In this document: positions 51,324 through 60,367 of the stretch, piece after piece
Numbering within the stretch: the first letter of the stretch is position 1
Layout of the letters: every line of letters starts with the position of its first letter
Assembly: GCF_000341145.1 (NCBI RefSeq)
Contig: NZ_ANBE01000004.1
Coordinates: forward strand, 58,599 to 122,598
From: Nocardiopsis xinjiangensis YIM 90004
Lineage (GTDB): Bacteria; Actinomycetota; Actinomycetes; Streptosporangiales; Streptosporangiaceae
DNA length: 64,000 nucleotides
Direction of reading: 5' to 3'
Program-made: the position numbers and the translations under genes
The notes under the pieces: generated by a model
What the model saw: the letters and a program-made list of their open reading frames with translations, nothing else
The model's database searches: none
Told to the model about the DNA's origin: nothing

Positions 51324-52103
51324 TCAGGGGCGGTGGCCGACCAAGAACTCCAGCCCGCGCCGCGCGGTCGTGGACAGGCGCAACTCCGAGAGTTCCTCGG
51401 GGGAGAACCACCCGCACTCGCAGGTGGAACCACCGCTCTCCAGCACCTGTGCGGGAACCGGCTCGGGCACGAACACGTGCGAGAACACCCAGACGGCGTA
51501 GATGTCGGTCCCGGCCTGCACGGCCCGCCGGTGGCTGGCCACGGTGATCAGTTCACCGACCACGCCCTGCTGCCCGGTCTCCTCCAGTACCTCGCGGCGC
51601 AGGGCCGTGCGGGCGTCCTCGCCGTCGTCGACCCCTCCGCCGGGCAGATGCCAGGTGCCGGCCGCAGGAAAACCCTCGGCGATCCGGCTGAGCATGATGC
51701 GCCCGGCCGGGTCGGTGACGATGCCGTAGGAAGCGAAACGGCGCAGGCGCGGACGCCCGCTCCCGTCGGCCTCGATCTCCTCCTCGGCGATCAGTTCAGC
51801 CGGCCCGGGCAGCAGGTCCGCCGACCCGGCCAGCTCGGCCCAGGCGTGGCGATGGGCGGGCTCGGCGAAGACGATCCGGTCGATGTGCAACCGATGCCCA
51901 CCCGGACGCGGCACCACTTCGGTGATCACGTCCACCGTGGTCAACGGGGCCTGGTGCGCGAGACCGTTGCGCTCGCGCACCAGCGTGGCCGGGTCCTGGC
52001 CGAACAACACACGCTCGCCGCGCAGCTCGGGTCCGTGCGTGCCCGCGGTGATCAGGTGTGCGGTCACCCGCCGCGCCGTCCCCCCGTGGGGGTGGGACGT
52101 CAC
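51324..52103 (-). CDS. Nudix hydrolase
   Basis: A 259-residue protein whose C-terminal half holds a complete Nudix box, GGGVDDGEDARTALRREVL then EETG (G-x5-E-x7-REVLEETG), for Mg2+-dependent cleavage of a nucleoside diphosphate-linked substrate. The N-terminal 110 residues (LITAGTHGPELRGERVLFG) form an additional domain of unknown role. GTG 52103 overlaps the stop of the upstream HAD gene by four bases, so the two are co-translated; together they could clean up nucleotide or sugar phosphates (inference). Confidence 0.88.
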   Translation of the reverse strand: MTSHPHGGTARRVTAHLITAGTHGPELRGERVLFGQDPATLVRERNGLAHQAPLTTVDVITEVVPRPGGHRLHIDRIVFAEPAHRHAWAELAGSADLLPGPAELIAEEEIEADGSGRPRLRRFASYGIVTDPAGRIMLSRIAEGFPAAGTWHLPGGGVDDGEDARTALRREVLEETGQQGVVGELITVASHRRAVQAGTDIYAVWVFSHVFVPEPVPAQVLESGGSTCECGWFSPEELSELRLSTTARRGLEFLVGHRP

Positions 52104-52831
52104 AGTGTCCCCGCGGGGGCGGGGCCGGCGACCCCGAGCATGGAGACCAGCTCATCGAGCGAACCGATGGTGGTCAGGCCCTCGGGCACGGGGCGGCGCA
52201 GGCGGTCGATGAGGACCGGGCGCATCCCCGAGGCCACGGCACCCACAGCGTCGGCCGAGACCTGGTCACCCACGTGCCAGCAGTCGGCAGGGTCCACACC
52301 CAGGCGCTGGGCGGCGAGCTCGAAGATGCGGGGCTCGGGCTTGCCCGCGCCCGCAGTGTCGGCGCACACCACGGTGTGGAAGTAACCGATCAACTCCAAG
52401 CTCTGCAGCTTGGGGTGCTGCAGTTGCTCGGGGCCGTTGGTCACCACGCCCAGGCGGAGACCTGCCGAGCCCAGGGCTTGCAGGGCGGGATGGGCGTCGG
52501 GGAAGGCTTGCCAGGAGCTCTGGTGAGTCTCCAGGTAGAGACGGTAGAGCTCGTCGCAGTGGTGGTCGGAGATCTCCGAGTGCCCGGCCTGGACGGCCAG
52601 GGCCCGGATCCGTTCCCTGCGCTGTTGGTCCAGGCTCAGCTCTCCGCGCAGAAAAGCACCGAAGGAGACCTCGGTCTGGACGTCCCACAGGGTGCGTGCG
52701 GCACCGAAGTCGGGGTGGCCGATCCGCTCCATGACCGCGCGCAGTCCCGCCGAGGACGCGCTCGCGTCGTCGATGAGAGTGTCGTCCAGGTCGAAGCAGA
52801 TCGCTGCCGGGGGTGCGGGGTTGTTCGGCAT
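52100..52831 (-). CDS. HAD family hydrolase
   Basis: A 243-residue haloacid-dehalogenase-superfamily phosphatase. ICFDLDDTLIDD is motif I with nucleophile and acid Asp, GVVTNGPEQLQ motif II, AGKPEPRIFELAAQRL motif III Lys, and CWHVGDQVSADAVGAVASGM motif IV. The helical cap is inserted after motif I (subclass C1). ATG 52831 follows AGAGGA. Substrate unknown. Overlaps the Nudix gene. Confidence 0.9.
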   Translation of the reverse strand: MPNNPAPPAAICFDLDDTLIDDASASSAGLRAVMERIGHPDFGAARTLWDVQTEVSFGAFLRGELSLDQQRRERIRALAVQAGHSEISDHHCDELYRLYLETHQSSWQAFPDAHPALQALGSAGLRLGVVTNGPEQLQHPKLQSLELIGYFHTVVCADTAGAGKPEPRIFELAAQRLGVDPADCWHVGDQVSADAVGAVASGMRPVLIDRLRRPVPEGLTTIGSLDELVSMLGVAGPAPAGTL

Positions 52832-53203
52832 CGTTCCTCTATGGATGGGCAGGACAAAACATTGCAACGCTAGTACACAACGCATGCCGGACGCTTCCCG
52901 GGTATCCGCCGGAGCAGGCGAAAGCCCTGCTCATCGGTGCCCGATCCGCTTTGTTCCCAGGGAGCGGCCGGGCCGAGGGGCACAGGCCCTGGGCGGCTCG
53001 TGGTGAGAATCCTCTCGACGGGCCTTCGCCCCCGACCACGGCCGGACACGGGAGCAGACCGGGGAGGGGCCGCCGGGCCGGTCCGAGTCGGTGTGGTGCT
53101 CAGCTCGACGGTGGCACGGGGCGGACGGTGAGGACCTGTTCGGCCCGCACCCGCCTCCCGCGGGGCAGCCTATCCGTGCCGCGACCGTGGTCGGATCTGC
53201 TGG
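52832..53203. other. 372-bp intergenic region
   Basis: This gap lies between the start of the HAD gene and the end of the VWA gene. The part near 52850-52890 is less GC-rich and should contain the HAD/Nudix promoter. I see no gene, repeat or named site in the remainder. Confidence 0.4.
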
Positions 53204-54151
53204 TCAGGGCATGCGCTGGAACCACAGCAGCGAGGTCACCGCGGTGCTCAGGAACAACAGGATCGCGGCCACCACAAAACGGGTGACGACCTCCTCGTGC
53301 ACGACCTCGGTGCCCAGCGACGAGCCGATGTCCTCATAGACCTGGTTGAGCTCCTTCTCGCTCTCGGCCTCGTAGAAGTGCCCGCCGGTGTCCTCGGCCA
53401 GCCCCTGCAACGCCTCCTTGTCGATGTCGGCAGGCACCTGGTAGCCATCGATCTCGATCATCGCCGCCCCCGAACCGAAGGCGATCGTGGAGACCGGGAC
53501 CTCCTCCTCGGCCGCCACCGCCGAGGCCTGCGCGATGTCGCGGCCACTGGTGTTCTCCCCGTCCGAGAGCAACACGATCGCCGACGGCGGAGGATCCTCC
53601 TGAGAGTCCTCGTCGAAGCCCCGGATCGACTCCAAGGACGCGAACACCCCCTCACCGATCGCCGTGCCCGGCCCCAGACGCAGGTTCTCGACCGAGGAGA
53701 GCACCGCCTGGTGGTCATGGGTGGGGGAGGAGACCACCGTCGCCGTGGAGGAGAAGGACACCAGCCCCACGTTGAACCGTTCGGGCAGCGTGTCCACGAA
53801 CCCCTGCGCCGACTCCTTGGCCGCGGCCAACCGGTCCGGCTCGATGTCGTTGGCCGCCATCGACAGCGACACGTCCACCGCCACCATGATCGTGGCCCGC
53901 TCCCGCGGCTGCTCCACCGGCATCGCCGGCTGGGCCAGCGCCACCACCAGCACCCCAAGCGCCGCCGCGAACAGCGCCGGCGGAACGTGGCGCCGCACGT
54001 CGGGCCGGTGCGGGACCACCTGGTCGAGCAGTTCCAGATTGGTGAACCGCACCGTGTACCGACGCCGCTGGCGCTGGGCCAGCACGTAAGCGGCCACCAC
54101 CGCGACCACGATCAGCAGCCACCACAGCCGCTGGGGTTCGAGAAAGGTCAT
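53204..54151 (-). CDS. VWA domain membrane protein (BatA-like)
   Basis: A 315-residue protein with an N-terminal helix pair (LWWLLIVVAVVAAYVLAQ; ALFAAALGVLVVALAQP), a von Willebrand A domain and a C-terminal helix (VVAAILLFLSTAVTSLLW). The MIDAS motif DVSLSMAAND (D-x-S-x-S) is intact, as are STATVVSSPT and LLSDGENTSGRD. It belongs with the MoxR and DUF58 genes upstream; in such clusters the AAA+ ATPase acts on a VWA partner to assemble or repair a target, often at the envelope. ATG 54151 follows AAAGG-like sequence. Confidence 0.88.
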   Translation of the reverse strand: MTFLEPQRLWWLLIVVAVVAAYVLAQRQRRRYTVRFTNLELLDQVVPHRPDVRRHVPPALFAAALGVLVVALAQPAMPVEQPRERATIMVAVDVSLSMAANDIEPDRLAAAKESAQGFVDTLPERFNVGLVSFSSTATVVSSPTHDHQAVLSSVENLRLGPGTAIGEGVFASLESIRGFDEDSQEDPPPSAIVLLSDGENTSGRDIAQASAVAAEEEVPVSTIAFGSGAAMIEIDGYQVPADIDKEALQGLAEDTGGHFYEAESEKELNQVYEDIGSSLGTEVVHEEVVTRFVVAAILLFLSTAVTSLLWFQRMP

Positions 54152-54200
54152 GACCGGAGCCCCCCGTGCTTCGTTCGGGTCGTGCTCGTCCCACCAGCGG

Positions 54201-55178
54201 TCACCGCGGCGCCCCCGGGGTGTGCCGGGCCAAATGGTGAGCGGTGCGCCGCTGATGGCGGACAAAACGTGCGATGTCCAGGACCCAGTCCCGGTCGGTG
54301 CGCAGCTGCATGTGGTGAACCCCGCAGCGCCGCAGCGCACCACTGACAGCCTCACGCTGGGCCGCGGCCGCCTCCTGGTAGCGCCGCCGCACCGCACGGG
54401 TCAGCCGCACGTCGCGCACCCGTCCCGTGCGGGGATCGCGCAACGGTAGGTCCCCCACCTCGGGCAGGTCCAACTCCCGAGGGTCCAGGACCTCCACGAC
54501 CAACACCTGATGGCGCGAGGACAGCTGCCGCAACGGACGCTCCCACGCCACCTCACCGCCAAAGGCCGGGGTGTCCAGGAAATCGGAGATGACTACCCGC
54601 AGCCCCCGCCTGCGCCGCGTGCGCGCCAGGTCGGTGAGCGCCTCGGCCAGTGTGGCCTGCCTGGGGTCGGGCTCGTGCACGTCTCCCGTGGGCGCGGCCG
54701 CCACCGTCGCCAGCAACGACAACAGCGCCTCCTTGCCCGAACGGGCCGGCCAGCGCCGGATCGCGCCCCGGTGCAGGAAATGTGCCCCGAACCGGTCGCC
54801 CACCCGCTGGGTCAACAGGTTGGCGGCCACCATCGCCCCCACGGCCACTTCGCGCTTGGAACGGGTACCCGTGCCGAAGTCCATGCTCGGCGACAGGTCC
54901 AGCAGGGTCCAGCTCTCCAATTCCCGGTCGGCGACCAGATCGCGCACATGAGGAGCGTCGGTGCGTGCGGTCACCGCCCAGTCCATGTTCCGCACGTCGT
55001 CCTCACCGGGCTGGTACAGGCGTGCCTCGGCCGCCTCCGAACCCGGGCCCAGCCGCAACCCCAGGTGCTCCCCGTGCAGCAGCCCGTCCAACCGGTGCAC
55101 GATCTTCAGGTCCAGCCGGCGCAGCGCCGCGCGCAGCCTTGGGTCGGTGCCGACCGCCGGTGGTCTCACGCCGCTCAC
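54201..55178 (-). CDS. DUF58 domain protein (VWA-like)
   Basis: A 325-residue protein. RLYQPGEDDVRNMDWAVTAR is the DUF58 signature, and LLDLSPSMDFGTGTRSKRE gives a degenerate MIDAS (D-x-S-x-S). It lacks the N-terminal helices of longer DUF58 proteins, so it is soluble. GTG 55178 overlaps the MoxR stop by four bases; GTG 55169 with GAGG eight bases upstream is an equally good start. Acts with the MoxR ATPase and VWA protein. Confidence 0.88.
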   Translation of the reverse strand: MSGVRPPAVGTDPRLRAALRRLDLKIVHRLDGLLHGEHLGLRLGPGSEAAEARLYQPGEDDVRNMDWAVTARTDAPHVRDLVADRELESWTLLDLSPSMDFGTGTRSKREVAVGAMVAANLLTQRVGDRFGAHFLHRGAIRRWPARSGKEALLSLLATVAAAPTGDVHEPDPRQATLAEALTDLARTRRRRGLRVVISDFLDTPAFGGEVAWERPLRQLSSRHQVLVVEVLDPRELDLPEVGDLPLRDPRTGRVRDVRLTRAVRRRYQEAAAAQREAVSGALRRCGVHHMQLRTDRDWVLDIARFVRHQRRTAHHLARHTPGAPR

Positions 55179-56236
55179 CTCGATGGTGCGAAGGAGGCGC
55201 TCTCCCCGCTGGGTGGCTCGTCCCAGATCACCCGTGGCGCCAACACGGTCGACAAGATGCGTTCGACCACCTGACCGGCGGTGATGCCGTCGGCCAGGGC
55301 GTCGAAGGTCAGCACCAGGCGGTGGGCGATCACATCGCGTGCGAGCGTGCGAACGTCGTCGGGAAGGACGTAGTCGCGCCCGCGCAGCAGCGCCAGCGCC
55401 CGTGCAGCGGACACCAGACCCAGACTGGCGCGCGGGCTGGCGCCCACCTCCAGCACCTGGCGCAGGTCCGGCATCTGGTGGTTCTCCGGTTCGCGTGTGG
55501 CCATGACCAGGCGGACCACGTAGTCGGAGATGAGCTGGTGTACGTGCACTTTCCGGGCGTCGGCCTGCAACTCGTTCAGAGTCACCGGGTCCAGGACCTG
55601 GTGGGCGGTGGGCGGTGTGGTCGACATCCGCCGCAGGATCTCCATCTCCTCGTGGGCGCGTGGGTGGCCGACGTCGACCTTCATGAGGAAGCGGTCGCGT
55701 TGGGCCTCGGGGAGAGGGTAGACACCCTCGGACTCCACCGGGTTCTGGGTGGCGATGACGATGAAGGGCGAGGGCAGAGGGTAGGTGGTTCCACCCAGGG
55801 AGACCTGGCGTTCGGCCATGACCTCCAACAGCGCCGACTGGACCTTGGCCGGTGCCCGGTTGATCTCGTCGGCCAGGACGAAGTTGGCGAAGACGGCCCC
55901 CAGCTCGACGTCGAAACGTTCGGTGGAGGGGTGATAGATGCGGGTACCCACGATGTCGGAGGGAACCAGGTCCGGGGTGAACTGCACCCGGGCGAAGGAA
56001 CCCCCGGTGACCTTGGCCAGGGTCGACACGGCCAGAGTCTTGGCGATGCCCGGAACCCCTTCGATGAGACAGTGTCCCTGGGCGATGAGAGCGATCAGGG
56101 ACCGCTCCACCATGGACTCCTGGCCCACGATGACCGTGGAGACCTCGTGCAGGGCCGCTCGCAGCAGTCTGGTCGGCTCTCCCGGTGTGCTCTCCGCACC
56201 CGAGGAGGGAGCAGCGCCGTTGCCGGTGTCTGCCAT
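55175..56236 (-). CDS. MoxR-family AAA+ ATPase
   Basis: A 353-residue AAA+ chaperone. LIEGVPGIAKTLAVSTLA is Walker A, FVLADEINRAPAKVQSALLE Walker B, VIATQNPVESEGVYPLPEAQ sensor 1 region with the arginine finger DRF following, and GASPRASLGLV sensor 2. ATG 56236 is the best start because AAGGCGG lies before it. It heads the MoxR-DUF58-VWA operon and diverges from the pseudokinase-like gene at 56394. Confidence 0.93.
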   Translation of the reverse strand: MADTGNGAAPSSGAESTPGEPTRLLRAALHEVSTVIVGQESMVERSLIALIAQGHCLIEGVPGIAKTLAVSTLAKVTGGSFARVQFTPDLVPSDIVGTRIYHPSTERFDVELGAVFANFVLADEINRAPAKVQSALLEVMAERQVSLGGTTYPLPSPFIVIATQNPVESEGVYPLPEAQRDRFLMKVDVGHPRAHEEMEILRRMSTTPPTAHQVLDPVTLNELQADARKVHVHQLISDYVVRLVMATREPENHQMPDLRQVLEVGASPRASLGLVSAARALALLRGRDYVLPDDVRTLARDVIAHRLVLTFDALADGITAGQVVERILSTVLAPRVIWDEPPSGESASFAPSR

Positions 56237-56393
56237 GTTCCGCCTTCCCGACCGGGTATCCCGTTTGCGGTGGGACACGAATAGGGTGTGGATCACCCAT
56301 CTGTGATGGCGACACTACCCGTTCGACCCGATGCGCGAGGGGTGGACAACGCCGGGAGGAGACCGGGCGGGCGAGCGCGAGAGGGGGCGCGAG

Positions 56394-57095
56394 ATGGCCG
56401 GTCCCACGTCGGGCCTGAGCGAGACCGACCCGACCCAGTTGGGCGGATACCGCCTGCAGGGACGCCTGGACACCTCCTCGCTCGGAGTGGTCTACCTGGG
56501 GCGCGACAACACGGGCGCCGAGGTCGAGGTGGCCGTGCTCAACGCGGGCGCGGGCATCGACCCGGGTGCGCGCCGGCGATTCGTGGACACGGTCAAGGAG
56601 GGCACGGACGTGCTCTCGGCACGCACGCGCGGGCGCGCGCCCCTGTGGGTGGCGGTGGAGCGTCAGGAGGAGGGCCCGGGAGCGGGGGAGTACCTGCGCA
56701 AGGCCGGCCAGGGTGGTCCGGTGGTGGCTTCGGGCCCGGTGGTGATGCCGCATTGGTCGGGGGAGCGGGTCGGGGCGGTGCGTTGGTCGTCCTGGGGGAG
56801 CGGTGGTCGGGGGAGCAGCGCTGCGGCGGGCCCGGGCAACTGGTGGCTCATCCTCGCGCTGGCTGTGCTGTTGTTGGTGCTCTTGTTGATCATCACCCTG
56901 CTCTTCTGGTGGATGCTGCAGTTCCCCTCGCCCGAGGAGATGGGCGGCTCCGAGGCGGAATCGGGTCCCTCCGAGGGGGAGCCGAGTCCGTCACCGGGGG
57001 AGGAGGGGCAGTCTCAGGAGCCGGGGGTGCCCTCGCACTCGCCCACCCCCGGTGAGGGAGAAGGATGGGGAGACCGTCCGGAGGACAACCTCTAG
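56394..57095 (+). CDS. Membrane protein with a kinase N-lobe-like domain only
   Basis: A 233-residue protein. Residues 15-70 (LGGYRLQGRLDTSSLGVVYL; GRDNTGAEVEVAVLN; ARRRFVDTVKE) resemble the ATP-binding N-lobe of bacterial Hanks-type Ser/Thr kinases, but the Gly loop is altered, the VAIK Lys is missing (VAVLN), and no catalytic HRD or DFG segment follows. A single helix (WWLILALAVLLLVLLLIITL) near residues 150-175 anchors it, followed by an acidic Ser/Pro/Glu tail outside or inside the membrane. GAGAGGGGG precedes ATG 56394. It is not expected to phosphorylate; a sensor or scaffold linked to the divergent MoxR operon is possible. Confidence 0.7.
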   Translation: MAGPTSGLSETDPTQLGGYRLQGRLDTSSLGVVYLGRDNTGAEVEVAVLNAGAGIDPGARRRFVDTVKEGTDVLSARTRGRAPLWVAVERQEEGPGAGEYLRKAGQGGPVVASGPVVMPHWSGERVGAVRWSSWGSGGRGSSAAAGPGNWWLILALAVLLLVLLLIITLLFWWMLQFPSPEEMGGSEAESGPSEGEPSPSPGEEGQSQEPGVPSHSPTPGEGEGWGDRPEDNL

Positions 57096-57209
57096 AGGTT
57101 TGTGGAGTGGGGAACCGGAGGCTCTCCTGGAGGCGAGGAGCGCCCTCTGGTCCGAGCGGCTTCCTGGAAGCCGAACTGTTTCATATTTAAATCTACATCG
57201 TAAAGGTGC

Positions 57210-57235
57210 TCGAGCTTTTCTCAAGAAAAGCTCGA
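57210..57235. repeat. Perfect 12-bp inverted repeat
   Basis: TCGAGCTTTTCT (57210-57221) and AGAAAAGCTCGA (57224-57235) are separated by CA. It follows the AT-rich patch and could be an operator for a HipA/HipB-like control or half of a tandem terminator. Confidence 0.6.
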
Positions 57236-57245
57236 CAACCTGATC

Positions 57246-57266
57246 GTGTGCGGCTACGCCGCACAC
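57246..57266 (+). terminator. Hairpin, probable terminator
   Basis: GTGTGCGGC (57246-57254) and GCCGCACAC (57258-57266) form a perfect nine-pair stem with a TAC loop, 150 bases after the preceding stop codon and before the HipA-like gene. Confidence 0.5.
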
Positions 57267-57493
57267 CCCTTCACAGCTCCGCCCCATACGGCTTCGAGAC
57301 CCCGGTGCAGCCGTGGACCGTGCGGCTAGAACCCGTTCAGGGTCACGTTGTGGCCCTGGCGGCGGGTCGCGCGGTCCGCGCTTGGCCTGTGCTCGCGCGC
57401 CCTGCTCCTGGAGGAACTCACGGCACCGGCAGCACGAACACGACCGTGCCGGAGCGCGGCAGTCCCGCGGCAGCAGCAGGTTCCGGTGTGCTT

Positions 57494-58261
57494 ATGCTGG
57501 TCGGCGTGCTGAAAAAGGTGATCGCCACGCGGTACGTGTTGCCGCTGCGCGAAGGAGGATCGCTCCCGGGGTTGGTGGAGGCCGACGACCTCGGGACGTA
57601 CGTGGTCAAGTTCATCGGTGCCGGGCAGGGACGTAAGACGCTCGTGGCCGAGGTCGTCACCGGTGAACTGGGCCGTGCCCTGGGGTTGCCGGTTCCCGAA
57701 CTGGCGCAAGTGGAGTTCGACGCCGTCATCGCGCGCAGCGAACCCGACCAGGAGGTCCAGGAACTACTCAAGGGCAGCGGAGGGCTGAACCTGGGTATGG
57801 ACTTCCTGCCCGGGGCCCTGGCTTTCGACCCGCTCTGTTTCGGTGTCGAGCCGGACCTGGCCGGGCGCATCCTGTGGTTCGACGCCCTGGTCGGCAACGT
57901 CGACCGGTCCTGGCGCAACCCGAACATGCTCGTCTGGCACGGGGATCCCTACCTGATCGACCACGGTGCGACGCTGATCTTCCACCACAGCTGGGCCAAC
58001 GCCGACCGGTTCATCACCCGGCCCTACGACGCCGGGGACCATGTGCTGATCGAGGCCTCTCCGGACCTGGAGGCCGCCGACGCGGCTCTGGCCCCGTTGG
58101 TCACCGAGGAACTGCTGCGGGACGTGGTGGGGCTGGTTCCCGAGGAGTGGCTGGTCGAGGAGCCGGGGTTCGATTCTGCCGGCCAGGTGCGCGAGGCCTA
58201 TGTGCGGCATCTGCTTGAGCGGGTCTCCGACCGCCGTTGGCTTCCGGAGGTGGCGCAGTGA
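57494..58261 (+). CDS. HipA-like kinase domain protein
   Basis: A 255-residue protein, much shorter than classical HipA toxins (about 440). YVVKFIGAGQGRKTLVAEV places the ATP-binding Lys; LWFDALVGNVDRSWRNPNML has the catalytic Asp-Arg and Asn; YLIDHGATLIFHH takes the place of the Mg-binding DFG-like loop. The N-terminal HipB-contact domain is absent and no hipB gene is adjacent. Starts at ATG 57494 or GTG 57506; neither has a strong ribosome site. The stop overlaps the GTG of the DUF3037 gene by four bases. It may phosphorylate a protein or tRNA-synthetase-like target, but could serve another function. Confidence 0.78.
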   Translation: MLVGVLKKVIATRYVLPLREGGSLPGLVEADDLGTYVVKFIGAGQGRKTLVAEVVTGELGRALGLPVPELAQVEFDAVIARSEPDQEVQELLKGSGGLNLGMDFLPGALAFDPLCFGVEPDLAGRILWFDALVGNVDRSWRNPNMLVWHGDPYLIDHGATLIFHHSWANADRFITRPYDAGDHVLIEASPDLEAADAALAPLVTEELLRDVVGLVPEEWLVEEPGFDSAGQVREAYVRHLLERVSDRRWLPEVAQ

Positions 58262-58695
58262 GTCAGGTGCAGCGTTACAGCGATGCGGTGACGACCGGCC
58301 GGGTCGGTGAGGAACGCGACCGGGTGGTGTTCGAGTACGCGCTGCTGCGTGTGGTGCCCTGCCTGGAACGGGGCGAGTGTGTCAACGCCGGGATCATCGT
58401 CTACGCGCAGGAGCAGGCGTTCCTGGCGGCGCGGTGGGATCTGGACGAGGCTCGTTTGTCGGCTCTGGCCCCGGAGGTGGACGTGGAGGGTGTGCGCCGC
58501 TCCCTGGAGTCGGTGGCGGTGATGTGCCGTGGTGGCGCCCAGGCGGGTGCGGCCGGGCGTGAGCGTCCCGGGCAGCGGTTCCGGTGGCTGACGGCTCCGC
58601 GGAGCACGATCGTGCAGCCGGGGCCGATCCACGGCGGGTTGACCGAGGATCCGGAGATCGAGGTGGAGCGGTTGTTGGAGCGGTTGGTGCGCTGA
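58258..58695 (+). CDS. DUF3037 domain protein
   Basis: A 145-residue soluble protein of the DUF3037 family: FEYALLRVVPCLERGECVNA and GIIVYAQEQAFLAARWDLD in the first half, and LTAPRSTIVQPGPIHGGLTE near the end. Function unknown. GTG 58258 overlaps the HipA-like stop, so the two proteins are coupled and may form a kinase-partner pair. Confidence 0.85.
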   Translation: MSQVQRYSDAVTTGRVGEERDRVVFEYALLRVVPCLERGECVNAGIIVYAQEQAFLAARWDLDEARLSALAPEVDVEGVRRSLESVAVMCRGGAQAGAAGRERPGQRFRWLTAPRSTIVQPGPIHGGLTEDPEIEVERLLERLVR

Positions 58696-58928
58696 GGGCT
58701 CCGGTCGGGGTGTTCGTGGCGGCGGGTGCGTGGTGCCCGCCGCCACGGTCGTGTCGGGGTGGTGCCGTGGGGTGTTTCGTCCGGGTAACGGAGTTCACAC
58801 TTTTTCCGTGTGGAACGGGCAGTAATTCCGGTGTGCGGGGTGTTGGTATGGAGTGGTACTCGTCGGTGGATGCGCTCCCAGAGGGTGTGTGTGCCGGCTT
58901 TTTCTCCTCCTTGTGAACTGGAGTGCCT

Positions 58929-60209
58929 GTGCGGTCCCCGAACTCCCCCGACTCGGTCGCCGAAGAGCCGGAGGGGCCCGATTCCTCTGCCGCTCGTCCG
59001 AGAACGCGCCGGTCGGTCGTGCTCCTGGTGTTGGTGCTGGGTCTGCTGACCGCGACCGGTCCGCTGGCCACCGACATGTATCTTCCTGCGTTCCCGCAGA
59101 TCACCGAGGATCTGGGGACGGTCGAGGCGCAGGTGCAGTTGACGTTGACCTCGATGATGCTGGGTTTGTCGCTGGGACAGCTGATCATCGGGCCGATGAG
59201 TGATGCGCTGGGTCGGCGGCGCCCGTTGCTGGTGGGTATCGCCGTGTTCACGGTGACCTCGGTGCTGTGTGTGTTCGTTCCGAACGTGACGGTGTTCGTC
59301 GTGTTGCGGTTCATCCAGGGGATGGCTGGTGCGGCCGGTGCGGTCATCGCCCGTGCGGTGGTGCGTGACCTGTTCCGTGGGGACGAGGCGGTGCGGTTCT
59401 TCTCGCGGTTGGCGTTGGTGATGATGTTGGCGCCGCTGTTGGCGCCGTTGCTGGGTGCGCAGCTGTTGCTGGTGGGGCCTTGGCAGTTGAGTTTCTGGGT
59501 GCTGGCGGCCATGGCGGCGCTGAGCTTCGTGGTGACGCTGTTGTGGTTGCCGGAGTCGTTGCCGGTGGTCGAGCGGGTGCGGCGTGGTCCGCGTGAGCTG
59601 GCTGTGACAGTGGGACGTCTGGTGCGTCAGCCGCGGTTCATGAGTCCGGTGCTGACACTGGGGTTGAGCTTCGGGATGCTGTTCACGTACGTGTCGGCGT
59701 TCTCGTTCGTGTCCCAGCAGGAGTTCGGTGCTTCGCCGCAGACGTATGCGTGGCTGTTCGCGGTGAACTCGTTGGCGATGATGGCCGGTACGCAGTTCAA
59801 CGGGTTGTTGGTGGGTCGGGTAGAGACCTTGCGTCGGTTGGGTTCGGGGTTGTCCCTGGCTCTGTCGGCGGTGGTGGCGCTGATGGTGTTGTCGTTGCTG
59901 GGGGCGGCCACGCTGTGGTCGGCCGTGGGGTTGTTGGCGGTGATGATGTTCAGTGTCGGTTTCATCATGCCGAACGCGACGGTGACGGCTCTGGACGGGC
60001 AGCCGGTGGCGGTTGCGGGTACGGCCTCGGCGTTGATGGGGTCGTTGCAGTTCGCGATGGGTGGCGGTGTTGCGGCGTTGGCCGGTCTGACCTCCACGGG
60101 TGAGGCGTCGTTGGTGAGTATGTCCGTGGTGATGGCCGGTGCTGCGTCGTTGTCGGGGGCGGCGTATGTGTGGCTGTTGCGTGCCAAGCGGACGGCGTTG
60201 GCCGGATGA
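58929..60209 (+). CDS. Bcr/CflA-family multidrug MFS exporter
   Basis: A 426-residue twelve-helix transporter. GPLATDMYLPAFPQITEDLG is the diagnostic first-helix segment of Bcr/CflA exporters, followed by QLIIGPMSDALGRRRPLL (motif A) and LRFIQGMAGAAGAVIARAVV (motif C-like). It expels drugs such as bicyclomycin or chloramphenicol in homologues. I choose GTG 58929 rather than GTG 58923 because GGAG then stands five bases away. Confidence 0.9.
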   Translation: MRSPNSPDSVAEEPEGPDSSAARPRTRRSVVLLVLVLGLLTATGPLATDMYLPAFPQITEDLGTVEAQVQLTLTSMMLGLSLGQLIIGPMSDALGRRRPLLVGIAVFTVTSVLCVFVPNVTVFVVLRFIQGMAGAAGAVIARAVVRDLFRGDEAVRFFSRLALVMMLAPLLAPLLGAQLLLVGPWQLSFWVLAAMAALSFVVTLLWLPESLPVVERVRRGPRELAVTVGRLVRQPRFMSPVLTLGLSFGMLFTYVSAFSFVSQQEFGASPQTYAWLFAVNSLAMMAGTQFNGLLVGRVETLRRLGSGLSLALSAVVALMVLSLLGAATLWSAVGLLAVMMFSVGFIMPNATVTALDGQPVAVAGTASALMGSLQFAMGGGVAALAGLTSTGEASLVSMSVVMAGAASLSGAAYVWLLRAKRTALAG

Positions 60210-60367
60210 GTGGTGTGCCCGGGGAGTTGTGCCTGTGTATGGGCGTTGTGGGTGCTGGGGTCCGGGTTGCCGTGGTGTGGTGGTTGCGGGCACAGTAGGG
60301 CCGACTTCCCCGATGTGGGCGGGTTCGGTCCGGGCCCGCTCCCCGACGTGGCAGAGGAATGAGTGGT

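Larger units (their letters stand above)
57096..57493. other. 398-bp intergenic region with a cluster of hairpins
   Basis: Three hairpins lie close together: CGGCTTC-CTG-GAAGCCG near 57160-57176, a 12-bp inverted repeat at 57210-57235, and a 9-bp hairpin at 57246-57266. Between them is an unusually AT-rich patch (TTTCATATTTAAATC, about 57179-57193). I see no gene. The downstream part should carry the promoter of the HipA-like gene. Confidence 0.5.
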
